Source: Clostridia bacterium (GTDB lineage Bacteria > Bacillota_A > Clostridia > Christensenellales > Aristaeellaceae). Taken from it: a stretch of DNA of 20,246 nt. Of this stretch, positions 1 to 7,201 are shown piece by piece. Both the position numbers and the translations under genes were made by a program. The stretch covers positions 1 to 20,246 of the forward strand of contig JAFUDW010000031.1 of assembly GCA_017464225.1 (NCBI GenBank), read 5' to 3'. Positions within the stretch are counted from its first letter, which is position 1; each line of letters starts with the position of its first letter. The notes beneath the pieces are model-generated. The model was given only the letters and a program-made list of their open reading frames with translations, ran no database searches and had not been told where the DNA came from.

Positions 1-144
1 CTCTACGCTGGCGGTCATCGATTTAACGCTGTCCTGGCTGGCGGTCAGCTGTTTGTTCAGGTCTGAATTCTTGCTGAGGGTCACGCCCAGGGCCACGACG
101 GCGGCAACGACAAGCACGATCAGGCAGGCGACGATTTTCTTCAT
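1..144 (-). CDS. Small membrane-anchored or secreted protein, N-terminal part only
   Basis: The first 48 codons of a gene that runs off the left edge. The product starts with MKK and a strongly hydrophobic stretch (about residues 4-23), which is either a signal peptide or a single N-terminal membrane anchor. A polar part rich in Lys, Gln, Ser and Asn follows and looks like the start of a coiled coil, with a repeated Thr-Ala-Ser step at residues 34-36 and 44-46. The start is supported by a GGAGG site (153-157) eight bases upstream. It follows the nadD-yqeK/rsfS/arsC-like genes on the same strand after a 65-base gap, so it may be their last gene or have its own promoter. The family cannot be named from this fragment. 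Confidence 0.7.
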   Translation of the reverse strand, partial: MKKIVACLIVLVVAAVVALGVTLSKNSDLNKQLTASQDSVKSMTASVE

Positions 145-181
145 GATAGGTTCCTCCAGTAAAATGATGATATTCTCTGAA

Positions 182-197
182 TTGTCCCGGGGGACAA
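182..197. other. Short inverted repeat between two minus-strand genes
   Basis: TTGTCCC and GGGACAA face each other across two bases. As RNA this gives a tight six-pair stem with a four-base loop. No T-run follows on the minus strand, so it is not a normal terminator. It could be an operator for the gene at 1-144 or a processing hairpin. Its function is unknown. Confidence 0.3.
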
Positions 198-209
198 AAC
201 GATTCGGTA

Positions 210-563
210 TTATTTCTGCGCGTCCAGCAGTCGCTGCCAGCCTGCCTGATCCTCGCCGATCACCACGCGCTGTCCGTCCCGCACGATAGGCGTGCGCATG
301 AATTCAGGCTTTTCAAGCAGGTATTCCAGGATCACGGCTTCGTTATCGGTATGGGCCACGGGATGCGACATAGCGTTTACGTTCTCCCGATCCACCAAAC
401 AGCGGGCGCCGCCGGCGGCCCGGGCGAACAGCTGCAGTTCTCTGAGCCCGGGCTTATGCTTTTTCATATCCACGGCCTGTACCTGTATCCTGCGCTCCTT
501 GAAAAAGCGTTCGGCCTTCTGGACGGCGAAGTTTCTTTTATAAGTATAAATCTGCAGGCTCAT
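210..563 (-). CDS. ArsC/Spx-fold protein lacking the catalytic cysteines
   Basis: A 117-residue protein with the layout of the ArsC/Spx/YffB thioredoxin-like family, at the usual length. The first strand (IYTY, residues 5-8) leads into the helix QKAERFFKERRI (15-26). A middle helical part follows, and the cis-proline loop is TPIV with the following strand VRDGQRVVIGED (91-105). Where family members carry C-x-x-C at the tip of the first helix, this protein has N11-F-A-V14, so both redox positions are lost. The only cysteine is C55. The start overlaps the rsfS stop as ATGA, so translation is probably coupled and the protein is made with the ribosome silencing factor. Arsenate reduction is unlikely. 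A binding or regulatory role like that of Spx is possible but unproven. Confidence 0.75.
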   Translation of the reverse strand: MSLQIYTYKRNFAVQKAERFFKERRIQVQAVDMKKHKPGLRELQLFARAAGGARCLVDRENVNAMSHPVAHTDNEAVILEYLLEKPEFMRTPIVRDGQRVVIGEDQAGWQRLLDAQK

Positions 564-943
564 GACAGGAAAGGCTTCTGCTCGTCTTCCTTGAGGAAGG
601 GCAGATCAATGCGGTTGGTTCCTTCGTCCCACAGGCGTTCCAGACGGTAATACTGTCTCTCCTCCGGATGGAAGATATGCACCAGCAGATGGCCGTAATC
701 CAGGATCGCCCAGCGTCCATCGTTCTGGCCTTCTTTTTTGCGAAGCTGCACCCCTTCCTCAGCCAGCGTATCCTCCACGTCGTCGCAAAGAGAGTGCACC
801 TGCTGCGCGTTGCGGGCGGTGCAGATCACCATGTAATCGGTGATCACCGTCATGTGGCTCACGTCCAGCGCCATGATGTTCAGCGCCTTCTTATCATAGA
901 GGATCTCTGCGGCGCGCAGGGCCAATGCACGTTCATCGGTCAT
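560..943 (-). CDS. rsfS: Ribosomal silencing factor RsfS
   Basis: A 127-residue protein that matches RsfS (DUF143, Iojap family) over its whole length. In this family the protein binds uL14 on the large ribosomal subunit and blocks subunit joining when nutrients are scarce. Visible hallmarks are ITDYMVICTARN (34-45), the EGQNDGRWAILDYG block (71-84), VHIFHPEER (88-96) and the end YRLERLW (99-105). An AAGGAGG site lies seven bases before the ATG, inside the end of the upstream gene. The ATGA overlap with the nadD-yqeK stop shows an operon. The order nadD, yqeK, rsfS is common in Firmicutes and supports the call. The tail after residue 110 is short and polar and specific to this lineage. Confidence 0.96.
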   Translation of the reverse strand: MTDERALALRAAEILYDKKALNIMALDVSHMTVITDYMVICTARNAQQVHSLCDDVEDTLAEEGVQLRKKEGQNDGRWAILDYGHLLVHIFHPEERQYYRLERLWDEGTNRIDLPFLKEDEQKPFLS

Positions 944-2076
944 TTCGTTTCCTCCTTTTGCTTTTCAAGATCGCGTATGGCCGCTTCGGTATGGCTGCAG
1001 AAGGGCAGCCCCCGGGAGCGGACGTATTCCTTTGTGCGCCGCATGCTCATCAGCACGGCAGCGTCCAGGTCGTTTTTAACCAGCATGCGCATATCGCTAA
1101 GGCCTGGATAATCGGCGCGGCTGGGCTCGATGGCGTCGGCGATGAACAGCACCTTGTCCAGCGTGCTCATGCCGGGCTTGCCGGTGGTGTGGCAGGCGAT
1201 GGCCGAAAGCACGCCGGCATCGGTAACGCCCAATTCCCGCTGGGCGATGGCGGCGGCCAGGGGCCCGTGCAGCAGGTTGCCGTCCTGCGTCAGCTCCTCG
1301 GGCAGATCAAGGCCGTACTGCGCGCTCAGCGCCTGCATCTGGAGCAGAGGCAGGGGCTTGGCAATGTCGTGCAGCATGGCGGCGACGCCCGCCGCCTGCA
1401 TGGAAGCGCCCCAGCGATCGGCCAATTCCACCGCCGTCTGCCGCACGCCCAGCGTATGCCGGATGCGCTTTTCCCGCATGCCGTAGCGCGTGAGCGCCGG
1501 CAGGTAATCGGGCTGATACAGCCCTTTCAGGGCGATATAGCGGGCCACATTACGGGACAGCAGGCCGGGCGCGTCGCTCAGGGCGTGGAGCATCTTGATC
1601 ACATCGCCGCTGGAAGCCTTGATTTCGGCCTCGGTCAGCACGCGCAGCGCCGCTCCGGGCACCGGGAAATAAGGATCAAACCCGGGACGGGGACAAACGT
1701 AAAAATCGCAGAGCGCGAAAAGCTGATCAGCCTCATACCACCGGCCCAGGCTGGGCAGTTTGTCCGAGCCCATGATCCATGTGATCTGCGCGCCGGGATA
1801 CCGTTTTTTGAGCAGGCGCACGGTGTCCGACGCATAGCACGGGCCTTCCCGCAGCTCGATATCGCTGACCTCCAGCCCGGCCTCATCGGCCGCGGCCAGG
1901 CGGCACATTTCCATCCTGTCCTCCGGCGGCGCCAGGGGCGCGGCGCGATGGGACGGCGTCAGGCAGGGCGCCAGCAGCACCCGATCCAGCCCGGCGTTCA
2001 GCGCGGCCTTCGCCGCGTGCAAATGCCCTGTGTGGATGGGATCCATCATGCCGCCCAGCACGCCTATCCTCTGCAT
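940..2076 (-). CDS. nadD: NadD-YqeK fusion: nicotinate-nucleotide adenylyltransferase plus HD-domain hydrolase
   Basis: A 378-residue protein of two fused enzymes. Residues 1-190 are NadD, which turns nicotinate mononucleotide and ATP into deamido-NAD: nucleotide-binding GGMMDPIHTGH (8-18), GSDKLPSLGRW (103-113) and the C-terminal VARYIALKGLY (177-187). The usual ISSTxIR motif is altered to SSGDVIK around 155-161. Residues about 195-370 are a YqeK-type HD domain, a family reported to hydrolyse Ap4A, with H207, H236-D237, H270, H296 and D307/D314 (DKVLFIADAIEP). An in-frame ATG lies 12 bases further upstream, but GGAGG sits five bases before the chosen ATG, so M-Q-R-I is preferred. In many Firmicutes the two are separate adjacent genes. 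The gene is first in an operon with rsfS and has a strong promoter upstream. Confidence 0.93.
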   Translation of the reverse strand: MQRIGVLGGMMDPIHTGHLHAAKAALNAGLDRVLLAPCLTPSHRAAPLAPPEDRMEMCRLAAADEAGLEVSDIELREGPCYASDTVRLLKKRYPGAQITWIMGSDKLPSLGRWYEADQLFALCDFYVCPRPGFDPYFPVPGAALRVLTEAEIKASSGDVIKMLHALSDAPGLLSRNVARYIALKGLYQPDYLPALTRYGMREKRIRHTLGVRQTAVELADRWGASMQAAGVAAMLHDIAKPLPLLQMQALSAQYGLDLPEELTQDGNLLHGPLAAAIAQRELGVTDAGVLSAIACHTTGKPGMSTLDKVLFIADAIEPSRADYPGLSDMRMLVKNDLDAAVLMSMRRTKEYVRSRGLPFCSHTEAAIRDLEKQKEETK

Positions 2077-2105
2077 ACGCGCCTCCATTGCTTCACTCTG
2101 ATCAT

Positions 2106-2134
2106 ATTATACCGCATTTTGACACAAATTACAA
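2106..2134 (-). promoter_or_regulatory. Promoter of the nadD-yqeK operon
   Basis: Read on the minus strand: TTGTAA (-35, 2129-2134), 17 bases, then a perfect TATAAT (-10, 2106-2111). It lies about 30 bases before the preferred nadD start, in the short gap between divergent genes. Confidence 0.8.
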
Positions 2135-2153
2135 ATACTAAGGAGGCGCTTTG

Positions 2154-2990
2154 ATGCAGGAATACTTACAAAAAACACACCTGAGCGCCGTGATGGACGG
2201 AATCGGCGCCTGCCTTGCGCTGCTGACGGGCAGTATGGGGCTGTATCTGCTGCTCTGGGGGCTGCGGCCCATGTCGCTGCTGGCGGGAGCGGCCACATTT
2301 ATCCTCTGCCTGCTGCTGCGGGCCAAAGGCAGGGAAAGGCGGCTCCGGCTGCGGGAGGACAGGCTGCGGCGGCGCATCGGCGGAGAGCTGAGGCTGGAGG
2401 CCTGGACGGTGTGCCCGCCTCGGCGCGCGCATTTGGAAGCGGCGCTGCTGCTGAAAAGCTGCAGGCCCCTGCTGCCCGAACGCGCGGCCGGGGACGGCGT
2501 GCTGTGCCTGCTGCCTGATTTGAAGATCCACGCTTTTGTGGCTTGCGCCCAGCTGCCAGCCGGTGAAAAGCTCACAGCCCGGGACGTTGCGGCCTTCCAG
2601 CGGGCCTGCGCGGGGCAGGGAGCGGAGCGGGGCTACCTGTGCGGGGCGGACGCCGGGCAAGCTGCCAGGGAGCAGGCCGATTTGCCGCCGCGGATCGTTT
2701 TGGTGGGACGGGAGCGCATGATCGCCCTGGCGGGGGCCGCCTGCCCCGCGAAAGACGCCCAGCTGGTGGCGCTGGGGCGGCGAAACGCAGCGCGCAGGCC
2801 GGGAAACATCAAAAAGACGGTGCTGGCTCCCGGACGGGCTGAAAAATATCTGCTGTATGGCTTACTGCTGCTGGGGCTGTTTATCCTGTCCGGGCAGGCG
2901 GTGTATGCCTTTACCGGCTGCGCTTGTCTGCTGCTGATGGCGGTTTGCCGGGCCGCCGCGGTCGATCGGACCGGGGATTTGCTGGAATAG
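2154..2990 (+). CDS. Membrane protein with a degenerate Mrr-like endonuclease-fold domain
   Basis: A 278-residue protein not recognised as a named family. Two hydrophobic spans (about 16-36 and 40-56) are followed by a very Arg-rich stretch (58-74), a soluble region (about 80-225) and two more spans (about 232-248 and 250-266). Residues 113-193 follow the rhythm of the Mrr/restriction-endonuclease-like fold: a strand ending DLKIHAFVACAQ (122-133), a helix TARDVAAFQRACAGQGAERGYL (141-162) and IVLVGRERMIAL (181-192). The expected E/Q-x-K catalytic pair is not visible (VACAQL instead), so nuclease activity is doubtful. The ATG at 2154 has AAGGAGG seven bases upstream; a TTG one codon earlier is too close to that site. 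No clear promoter is seen on this strand. The gene ends just before the promoter of the DHH genes. Confidence 0.75.
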   Translation: MQEYLQKTHLSAVMDGIGACLALLTGSMGLYLLLWGLRPMSLLAGAATFILCLLLRAKGRERRLRLREDRLRRRIGGELRLEAWTVCPPRRAHLEAALLLKSCRPLLPERAAGDGVLCLLPDLKIHAFVACAQLPAGEKLTARDVAAFQRACAGQGAERGYLCGADAGQAAREQADLPPRIVLVGRERMIALAGAACPAKDAQLVALGRRNAARRPGNIKKTVLAPGRAEKYLLYGLLLLGLFILSGQAVYAFTGCACLLLMAVCRAAAVDRTGDLLE

Positions 2991-2992
2991 CG

Positions 2993-3021
2993 TTGTCAAA
3001 ATCGGCGATTTGTTATACAAT
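2993..3021 (+). promoter_or_regulatory. Promoter of the tandem DHH genes
   Basis: TTGTCA (2993-2998), 17 bases, TACAAT (3016-3021), starting three bases after the previous stop codon. A six-pair inverted repeat (CCCATT at 3025-3030, AATGGG at 3039-3044) lies over the expected start of transcription and touches the ribosome site, so it could be an operator. Confidence 0.8.
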
Positions 3022-3052
3022 AGACCCATTCCTGCAAAAATGGGAGAAAAGC

Positions 3053-3997
3053 ATGTTTGAAAGCATTTATCCGTTGATCGAAAGCTATGGCACCATCATC
3101 CTTCACCGGCACAAAAACCCGGATGGCGACGCCTTGGGCAGCCAGATCGGCCTGAAGCATATCATCCTGGAAAACTGGCCCGAAAAACGCGTGTTCATGG
3201 TGGGGGACGCCGCCGGACGCTACGCTTTTATGGAGGATTCGGCGATGGATGAGATCCCGGACGGCGCTTACGCGGGCGCTCTGGCCGTGGTGCTGGACAC
3301 ATCGGGCCGCGGGCTCATCAGCGACGGCAGATGGGCGAAGGCCGCCGCCACCGTCCGCATCGATCACCATATCTTTCTGGAAAAAATCTGCGATACAGAG
3401 GTGACCGACACCTCCTACGAAAGCTGCTGCGGTCTGGTGACGCAGTTCGCCCTGGAGCGCGGGCTTAAAATGCCGCCCATCGCCGCCCGTTCGCTGTTTA
3501 CCGGCATGGTGACCGACAGCGGCCGCTTCCGCTACGACGCCACCACCGCGCGCACCTTCCGCCTGGCGGCCTTTTTGATGGAGCAGCCCATCGATACCAA
3601 CGCCCTGTACCGCAATCTGTACGCCAGCGATCTGCAGCAGGTCAAGCTGAAGGCCAGGTTCATGGAAAAGATCCAATTAACAGCCCGCGGCGTAGCCTAT
3701 ATTTATACCACCCGGGAGGAGCTGGACGCCTTGGGGGCTGATTTCTTCAGCATTTCCCGGGGCATGGTGAGCTTGATGAACGATATCCGGGGCGTGGATA
3801 TCTGGGCCAACTTTACCGAGAGCGCCGAAGGCGTGGTGTGCGAGCTGCGCTCGGCTGACAGGAACATCAATCCCATTGCCGTCAAATATGGCGGCGGCGG
3901 CCATAAAAAGGCCTGCGGGGCCACCGTAAAAGACCGCGAAACCGCCCTGCGGCTGCTGAATGATCTGGATGAAATGGCGGGTCAGGCAAATGAATGA
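3053..3997 (+). CDS. nrnA: DHH/DHHA1 phosphoesterase of the NrnA type (first copy)
   Basis: A 314-residue protein of the usual NrnA length. The family degrades short RNA oligonucleotides (nanoRNA) and pAp in the cytoplasm, using manganese. Metal-binding motifs are all present: H20 with D24 and D26 in HKNPDGDALGS (20-30), D82, the DHH triad (104-106) and D155 in GMVTDSGRFR (151-160). The substrate-binding DHHA1 part at the C-terminus carries GGGGHKKACG (280-289). The ATG at 3053 has GGGAG six bases upstream and a consensus-like promoter 32 bases before it, so longer in-frame starts are not favoured. It overlaps the next gene, a paralogue, by eight bases. Substrate preference (nanoRNA, pAp or cyclic dinucleotide products) cannot be read from the sequence. 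Confidence 0.93.
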   Translation: MFESIYPLIESYGTIILHRHKNPDGDALGSQIGLKHIILENWPEKRVFMVGDAAGRYAFMEDSAMDEIPDGAYAGALAVVLDTSGRGLISDGRWAKAAATVRIDHHIFLEKICDTEVTDTSYESCCGLVTQFALERGLKMPPIAARSLFTGMVTDSGRFRYDATTARTFRLAAFLMEQPIDTNALYRNLYASDLQQVKLKARFMEKIQLTARGVAYIYTTREELDALGADFFSISRGMVSLMNDIRGVDIWANFTESAEGVVCELRSADRNINPIAVKYGGGGHKKACGATVKDRETALRLLNDLDEMAGQANE

Positions 3998-4976
3998 ACA
4001 GATAAAGCAACAGATTTTTGAAAAAATCGCCGCGTACGATACCGTATTGATTTTCCGCCATACGCGCATGGACGGCGATTGCGTGGGCGCCAGCCTGGGG
4101 CTGCGGGCGCTGATCCGCGCCACCTGGCCTGAAAAACGGGTGCTGGTGATCGATAGCCAGCAAAGCGAGTACCTGGCGTTTGCCGGGCCAGCGGACGGCG
4201 AGGTGCCGGACGAGGTATACGGCGTGGCGCTGGGCGTCGTGGTGGACACCGCCAACAGCGACCGCATCTCCAATAAAAAATACAGGCTTTGCCGGGAAAT
4301 AGTCAAGATCGACCATCACATCCCGGTGGAAAACTACGGCGTACTCAACTGGGTGGAGGAGGATCGCTCTTCGGCCTGCGAGATGATCGCTGATTTTTAC
4401 GCCTCCTTTTCCGATACGCTGAAAATCAGCCGCGAGGCCGCCACCCAGATCTATATGGGCATGGTGACCGACAGCGGACGATTCCGCTTTGAGGGCGTTA
4501 CGGGGGATACCCTGCGCCTGGCCGGGATGATGCTGGATCAGGGTGTGGACACGGAAAGGCTGTACGCGCGCCTGTATCTGGAGGATTTTGATATGCTCAC
4601 CTTCAAGGCCTATGTGTACGAGCATATGCAGCGCACCGAAAACGGCGTGGTCTATCTGTATATTGACCGGGAGATGCAGCGCAAATTCGGCCTGACCTTT
4701 GAATCGGCCAGCAGCGCCATATCCTATCTGGAGGGCATCAAGGACTGCCTGTGCTGGCTGGCCTTCATCGAACCTGCCGAGGGCGATCCCGCCATCCGCG
4801 TACGGGTGCGCAGCCGCTTTGTGACCACAAACGGCATTTCGGAGCGTTTTCACGGCGGCGGCCACGCCATGGCCAGCGGCGCCACGGTGTACAGCCGGGA
4901 GGAGGCGCTGCGGCTGGTGGAGGCGGCTGACGCGCTGCTGCGGGAATACAAGGAGACCCACACCGATTGGATGTAA
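3990..4976 (+). CDS. nrnA: DHH/DHHA1 phosphoesterase of the NrnA type (second copy)
   Basis: A 328-residue paralogue of the preceding gene with all catalytic motifs kept: H24, D28 and D30 in HTRMDGDCVGAS, D86, DHH (108-110), D161 in GMVTDSGRFR (157-166) and the DHHA1 loop HGGGHAMASG (288-297). Its DHHA1 loop (GGGHAMASG) differs from the first copy (GGGHKKACG), two lysines being replaced by Ala-Met, which may change the substrate. The ATG at 3990 overlaps the end of the first copy by eight bases and has only a weak ribosome site, so translation is probably coupled. No terminator is visible before the liv promoter at 5017, so readthrough into livJ is possible. The two copies probably arose by duplication, but they are clearly diverged. 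Confidence 0.9.
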   Translation: MNEQIKQQIFEKIAAYDTVLIFRHTRMDGDCVGASLGLRALIRATWPEKRVLVIDSQQSEYLAFAGPADGEVPDEVYGVALGVVVDTANSDRISNKKYRLCREIVKIDHHIPVENYGVLNWVEEDRSSACEMIADFYASFSDTLKISREAATQIYMGMVTDSGRFRFEGVTGDTLRLAGMMLDQGVDTERLYARLYLEDFDMLTFKAYVYEHMQRTENGVVYLYIDREMQRKFGLTFESASSAISYLEGIKDCLCWLAFIEPAEGDPAIRVRVRSRFVTTNGISERFHGGGHAMASGATVYSREEALRLVEAADALLREYKETHTDWM

Positions 4977-5016
4977 GGAAAATGCCGAAAAAACAGGAAA
5001 AACACAGACGTTTCTC

Positions 5017-5045
5017 TTGTATATATACCTGTTTCTGCGTATAAT
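5017..5045 (+). promoter_or_regulatory. Promoter of the liv operon
   Basis: TTGTAT (5017-5022), 17 bases, TATAAT (5040-5045), 51 bases before the livJ start. Confidence 0.82.
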
Positions 5046-5054
5046 ATCACTTGT

Positions 5055-5068
5055 CGGTCTATCGACCG
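5055..5068 (+). promoter_or_regulatory. Small hairpin or dyad in the livJ leader
   Basis: CGGTC, TATC, GACCG: a five-pair dyad (six with a G-T pair) directly after the expected transcription start. It could be an operator or a short leader hairpin. It is not a terminator, since an A-rich stretch follows. Confidence 0.35.
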
Positions 5069-5096
5069 GAAAAACGATCACAGGAGGATAAAAAAC

Positions 5097-6224
5097 ATGA
5101 AAAAACTGTTTGCTATGATGCTGGTTGTCTGCATGCTGCTGAGCGGCGTCGCCGCTTTGGCCGACGAGCCCATTACCATTCGCGTGGCCCATATCGGCCC
5201 CACCACCGGCGCTGCCGCCCTGTACGGCCTTGCCACGCTGCATGGCGCTGAGATCGCCGCCGCCGAGCTGAATGAAGGCGACGGCCCCTATCATATCGAG
5301 CTGATCAATCAGGACGACGAGCACAATGTGGAAAAGGTCATCAACGCCTATAACGCCGCGCTGGACGCCGGCGCGCAGATGATCCTGGGCACCACCACGT
5401 CCAAGCCCTGCGAAGCCGCAGGCGCTCAGGGATACACCGACCGCGTGTTCTTCCTGACCCCCTCCGCCTCCTCCACCGCCGTCATTGAGGACAAGGACAA
5501 CGTGTTCCAGATCTGCTTCTCCGACCCCAACCAGGGTGCCGCTTCGGCCCAGTATATCGCTGAGCACGGTCTGGGCACCAAAGTGGCTGTGATCTACAAC
5601 AACGCCGACGTATACTCCACCGGCATCCGCGACACCTTTGTGAAGGAAGGCGAAGAGCTGGGCCTGGAGATCGTGAGCGAGACCACCTTCACCGACGAGA
5701 CCACCGACTTCACCGTGCAGGTGGCCGATGCCCAGAACGCCGGCGCTGAAATCGTGTTCCTGCCCATGTACTACACCCCCGCTTCCCTGATCCTCAAGAC
5801 CTCCGCCGATAAGGACTTCCATCCCATCTTCTTCGGCGTGGACGGCATGGACGGCATCCTGAGCGTGGAAGGCTTCGACACCTCCCTGGCCGAGGGCGTC
5901 ATGCTGCTGACCCCCTTCGTGGCCACCGCCACTGATGAAAAGACCGTGAACTTTGTGACCAAGTATCAGGAAGCCTACGGCGAGACCCCCATCCAGTTTG
6001 CCGCCGACGCCTATGACGGCATCTACATCCTGGCCGCCGCCGCTGAAAAGGCCGGCATCACTGCCGAGATGGAGCCCGAGGAAGTTTGCGACCTGATGAT
6101 CGCCGCTATCCAGGAGATCAGCGTGGACGGCATCACCGGCACCATGACTTGGGATGAGAGCGGCGCCGTAACGAAGACCCCCATGGCCGCCACCATCGTC
6201 AATGGCGAGTACGTTTTTGAATAA
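5097..6224 (+). CDS. livJ: Branched-chain amino-acid type ABC transporter, extracellular binding protein
   Basis: A 375-residue solute-binding protein of the type I periplasmic-binding fold (Peripla_BP_6, LivJ/LivK). It captures amino acids, or related small molecules, outside the membrane and delivers them to LivHM. The signal peptide is MKKLFAMMLVVCMLLSGVAA followed by Leu-Ala, with an A-L-A cleavage site at 20-22. There is no lipobox cysteine at the cleavage point, which is unusual for a Gram-positive binding protein. The mature part begins ITIRVAHIGPTTGAAALYG, the typical first strand and ligand loop, and ends with an ITGTMTWDESG block as in the family. AGGAGG lies nine bases before the ATG. 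A terminator-like hairpin follows, so livJ is probably made in excess over the membrane parts. The true ligand is inferred from family membership only. Confidence 0.92.
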   Translation: MKKLFAMMLVVCMLLSGVAALADEPITIRVAHIGPTTGAAALYGLATLHGAEIAAAELNEGDGPYHIELINQDDEHNVEKVINAYNAALDAGAQMILGTTTSKPCEAAGAQGYTDRVFFLTPSASSTAVIEDKDNVFQICFSDPNQGAASAQYIAEHGLGTKVAVIYNNADVYSTGIRDTFVKEGEELGLEIVSETTFTDETTDFTVQVADAQNAGAEIVFLPMYYTPASLILKTSADKDFHPIFFGVDGMDGILSVEGFDTSLAEGVMLLTPFVATATDEKTVNFVTKYQEAYGETPIQFAADAYDGIYILAAAAEKAGITAEMEPEEVCDLMIAAIQEISVDGITGTMTWDESGAVTKTPMAATIVNGEYVFE

Positions 6225-6243
6225 TCCTTTTCGATAAAAATAC

Positions 6244-6286
6244 GCGGGCTGGCCTCAAAGAGAGGGCCAGTCCCGCCTTTTCGTTT
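6244..6286 (+). terminator. Partial terminator between livJ and livH
   Basis: GCGGG-CTGGCC (6244-6254) pairs with GGCCAG-t-CCCGC (6265-6276), about 11 pairs with one bulge, followed by TTTTCGTTT. The genes downstream have no clear promoter of their own, so this probably works as a leaky terminator that lowers livHMGF relative to livJ. Confidence 0.8.
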
Positions 6287-6312
6287 ATCAATATGCTTAG
6301 GGAGAGAGAATC

Positions 6313-7191
6313 ATGATTTTTCTCGATAACCTGATCAACGGTCTGAGTCTGGGCAGCATTTACGCCATCATCGCCCTGGGCTATACCATGGTGTACGGCA
6401 TTGCAAAAATGCTGAATTTCGCCCATGGCGACGTGATCATGATCGGCGCGTACATCGCCTTCTGCGGCTTGCAGTACTGGGGATTGCCGCCGGTGATCGC
6501 CATCCTGGTGTCCATGGCGGTATGTACGGCGCTGGGCATCACCATTGAGGGTCTGGCCTACCGCCCGCTGAGACAGGCGGCCAGCCTGGCGGTGCTGATC
6601 ACCGCCATCGGCATGAGCTATCTGCTGCAGAATGTGGCGCTGATGATTTGGGGCGCAAATCCCAAGTCCTTCCCGCCCCCCTTCATCAACAGCTCCACCC
6701 TCAGGCTGGGGCAGCTGCGCATCTCCAGCGCTACACTCATCACCATCCTGGCCAACATTGTGATCATGGTTTCGCTGACGCTTTTCACCGCCAAAACCAA
6801 GATGGGCAAGGCCATGCGCTGCGTCAGCGAGGACAGGGGGACGGCTGAACTGATGGGGATCAACGTGAACCGCACCATTTCGGTCACCTTCGCCATCGGC
6901 TCGGCGCTGGCCGCCATCGCGGGCGTGCTGCTGTGCTCTTCCTATCCCATCCTGCAGCCTACCACCGGCTCCATGCCCGGCATCAAGGCGTTTACCGCTG
7001 CGGTCTTTGGAGGCATTGGCTCCATCCCGGGCGCCATGCTGGGCGGCGTGCTGCTGGGCGTCATTGAAATTTTCGGCAAGGCTTATATCTCCACGGAGCT
7101 GGGCGACGCCATTGTGTTCGCCGTGCTGATCGTGGTGCTGCTGGTGAAGCCCACAGGCCTGCTTGGCAAGCCTGTGCGGGAGAAAGTGTGA
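6313..7191 (+). CDS. livH: Branched-chain amino-acid type ABC permease LivH
   Basis: A 292-residue integral membrane protein, the usual LivH length, with about eight hydrophobic spans. The N-terminal signature is LSLGSIYAIIALGYTMVYGI (11-30) followed by NFAHGD (35-40), the classic LivH start. Near the C-terminus GGIGSIPGAMLGG matches the conserved transmembrane loop of the family. It forms the translocation pore with LivM and is driven by LivG and LivF. AGGGAG (6299-6304) lies eight bases before the ATG. The gene sits 88 bases after livJ, beyond the hairpin, and is followed closely by livM. Nothing is missing or unusual in it. Confidence 0.95.
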   Translation: MIFLDNLINGLSLGSIYAIIALGYTMVYGIAKMLNFAHGDVIMIGAYIAFCGLQYWGLPPVIAILVSMAVCTALGITIEGLAYRPLRQAASLAVLITAIGMSYLLQNVALMIWGANPKSFPPPFINSSTLRLGQLRISSATLITILANIVIMVSLTLFTAKTKMGKAMRCVSEDRGTAELMGINVNRTISVTFAIGSALAAIAGVLLCSSYPILQPTTGSMPGIKAFTAAVFGGIGSIPGAMLGGVLLGVIEIFGKAYISTELGDAIVFAVLIVVLLVKPTGLLGKPVREKV

Positions 7192-7201
7192 GGTGACGGG
7201 C

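Noticed and set aside
2119..2124. Perfect TTGACA on the plus strand before the Mrr-like membrane protein gene
   Set aside because: No -10 box lies 15-19 bases downstream; the nearest TACTAA is only 11 bases away and the ribosome site occupies the expected place.
925..2154. Long plus-strand frame (409 codons) opposite nadD-yqeK
   Set aside because: It is a shadow of the fused NadD-YqeK gene, with no ribosome site and no recognisable domain.
4993..5032. ACAGG and CCTGT facing each other around the liv -35 region
   Set aside because: Only five bases per arm separated by 30 bases; this is likely by chance.
3882..5822. Long open frame on the minus strand (646 codons) across the second NrnA gene and livJ
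   Set aside because: It runs through the liv promoter and two good genes and shows only low-complexity shadow composition.
6244..6286. A riboswitch or amino-acid leader before livH
   Set aside because: The structure is a single simple hairpin with a T-run; there is no leader peptide, T-box or alternative pairing that I can see.
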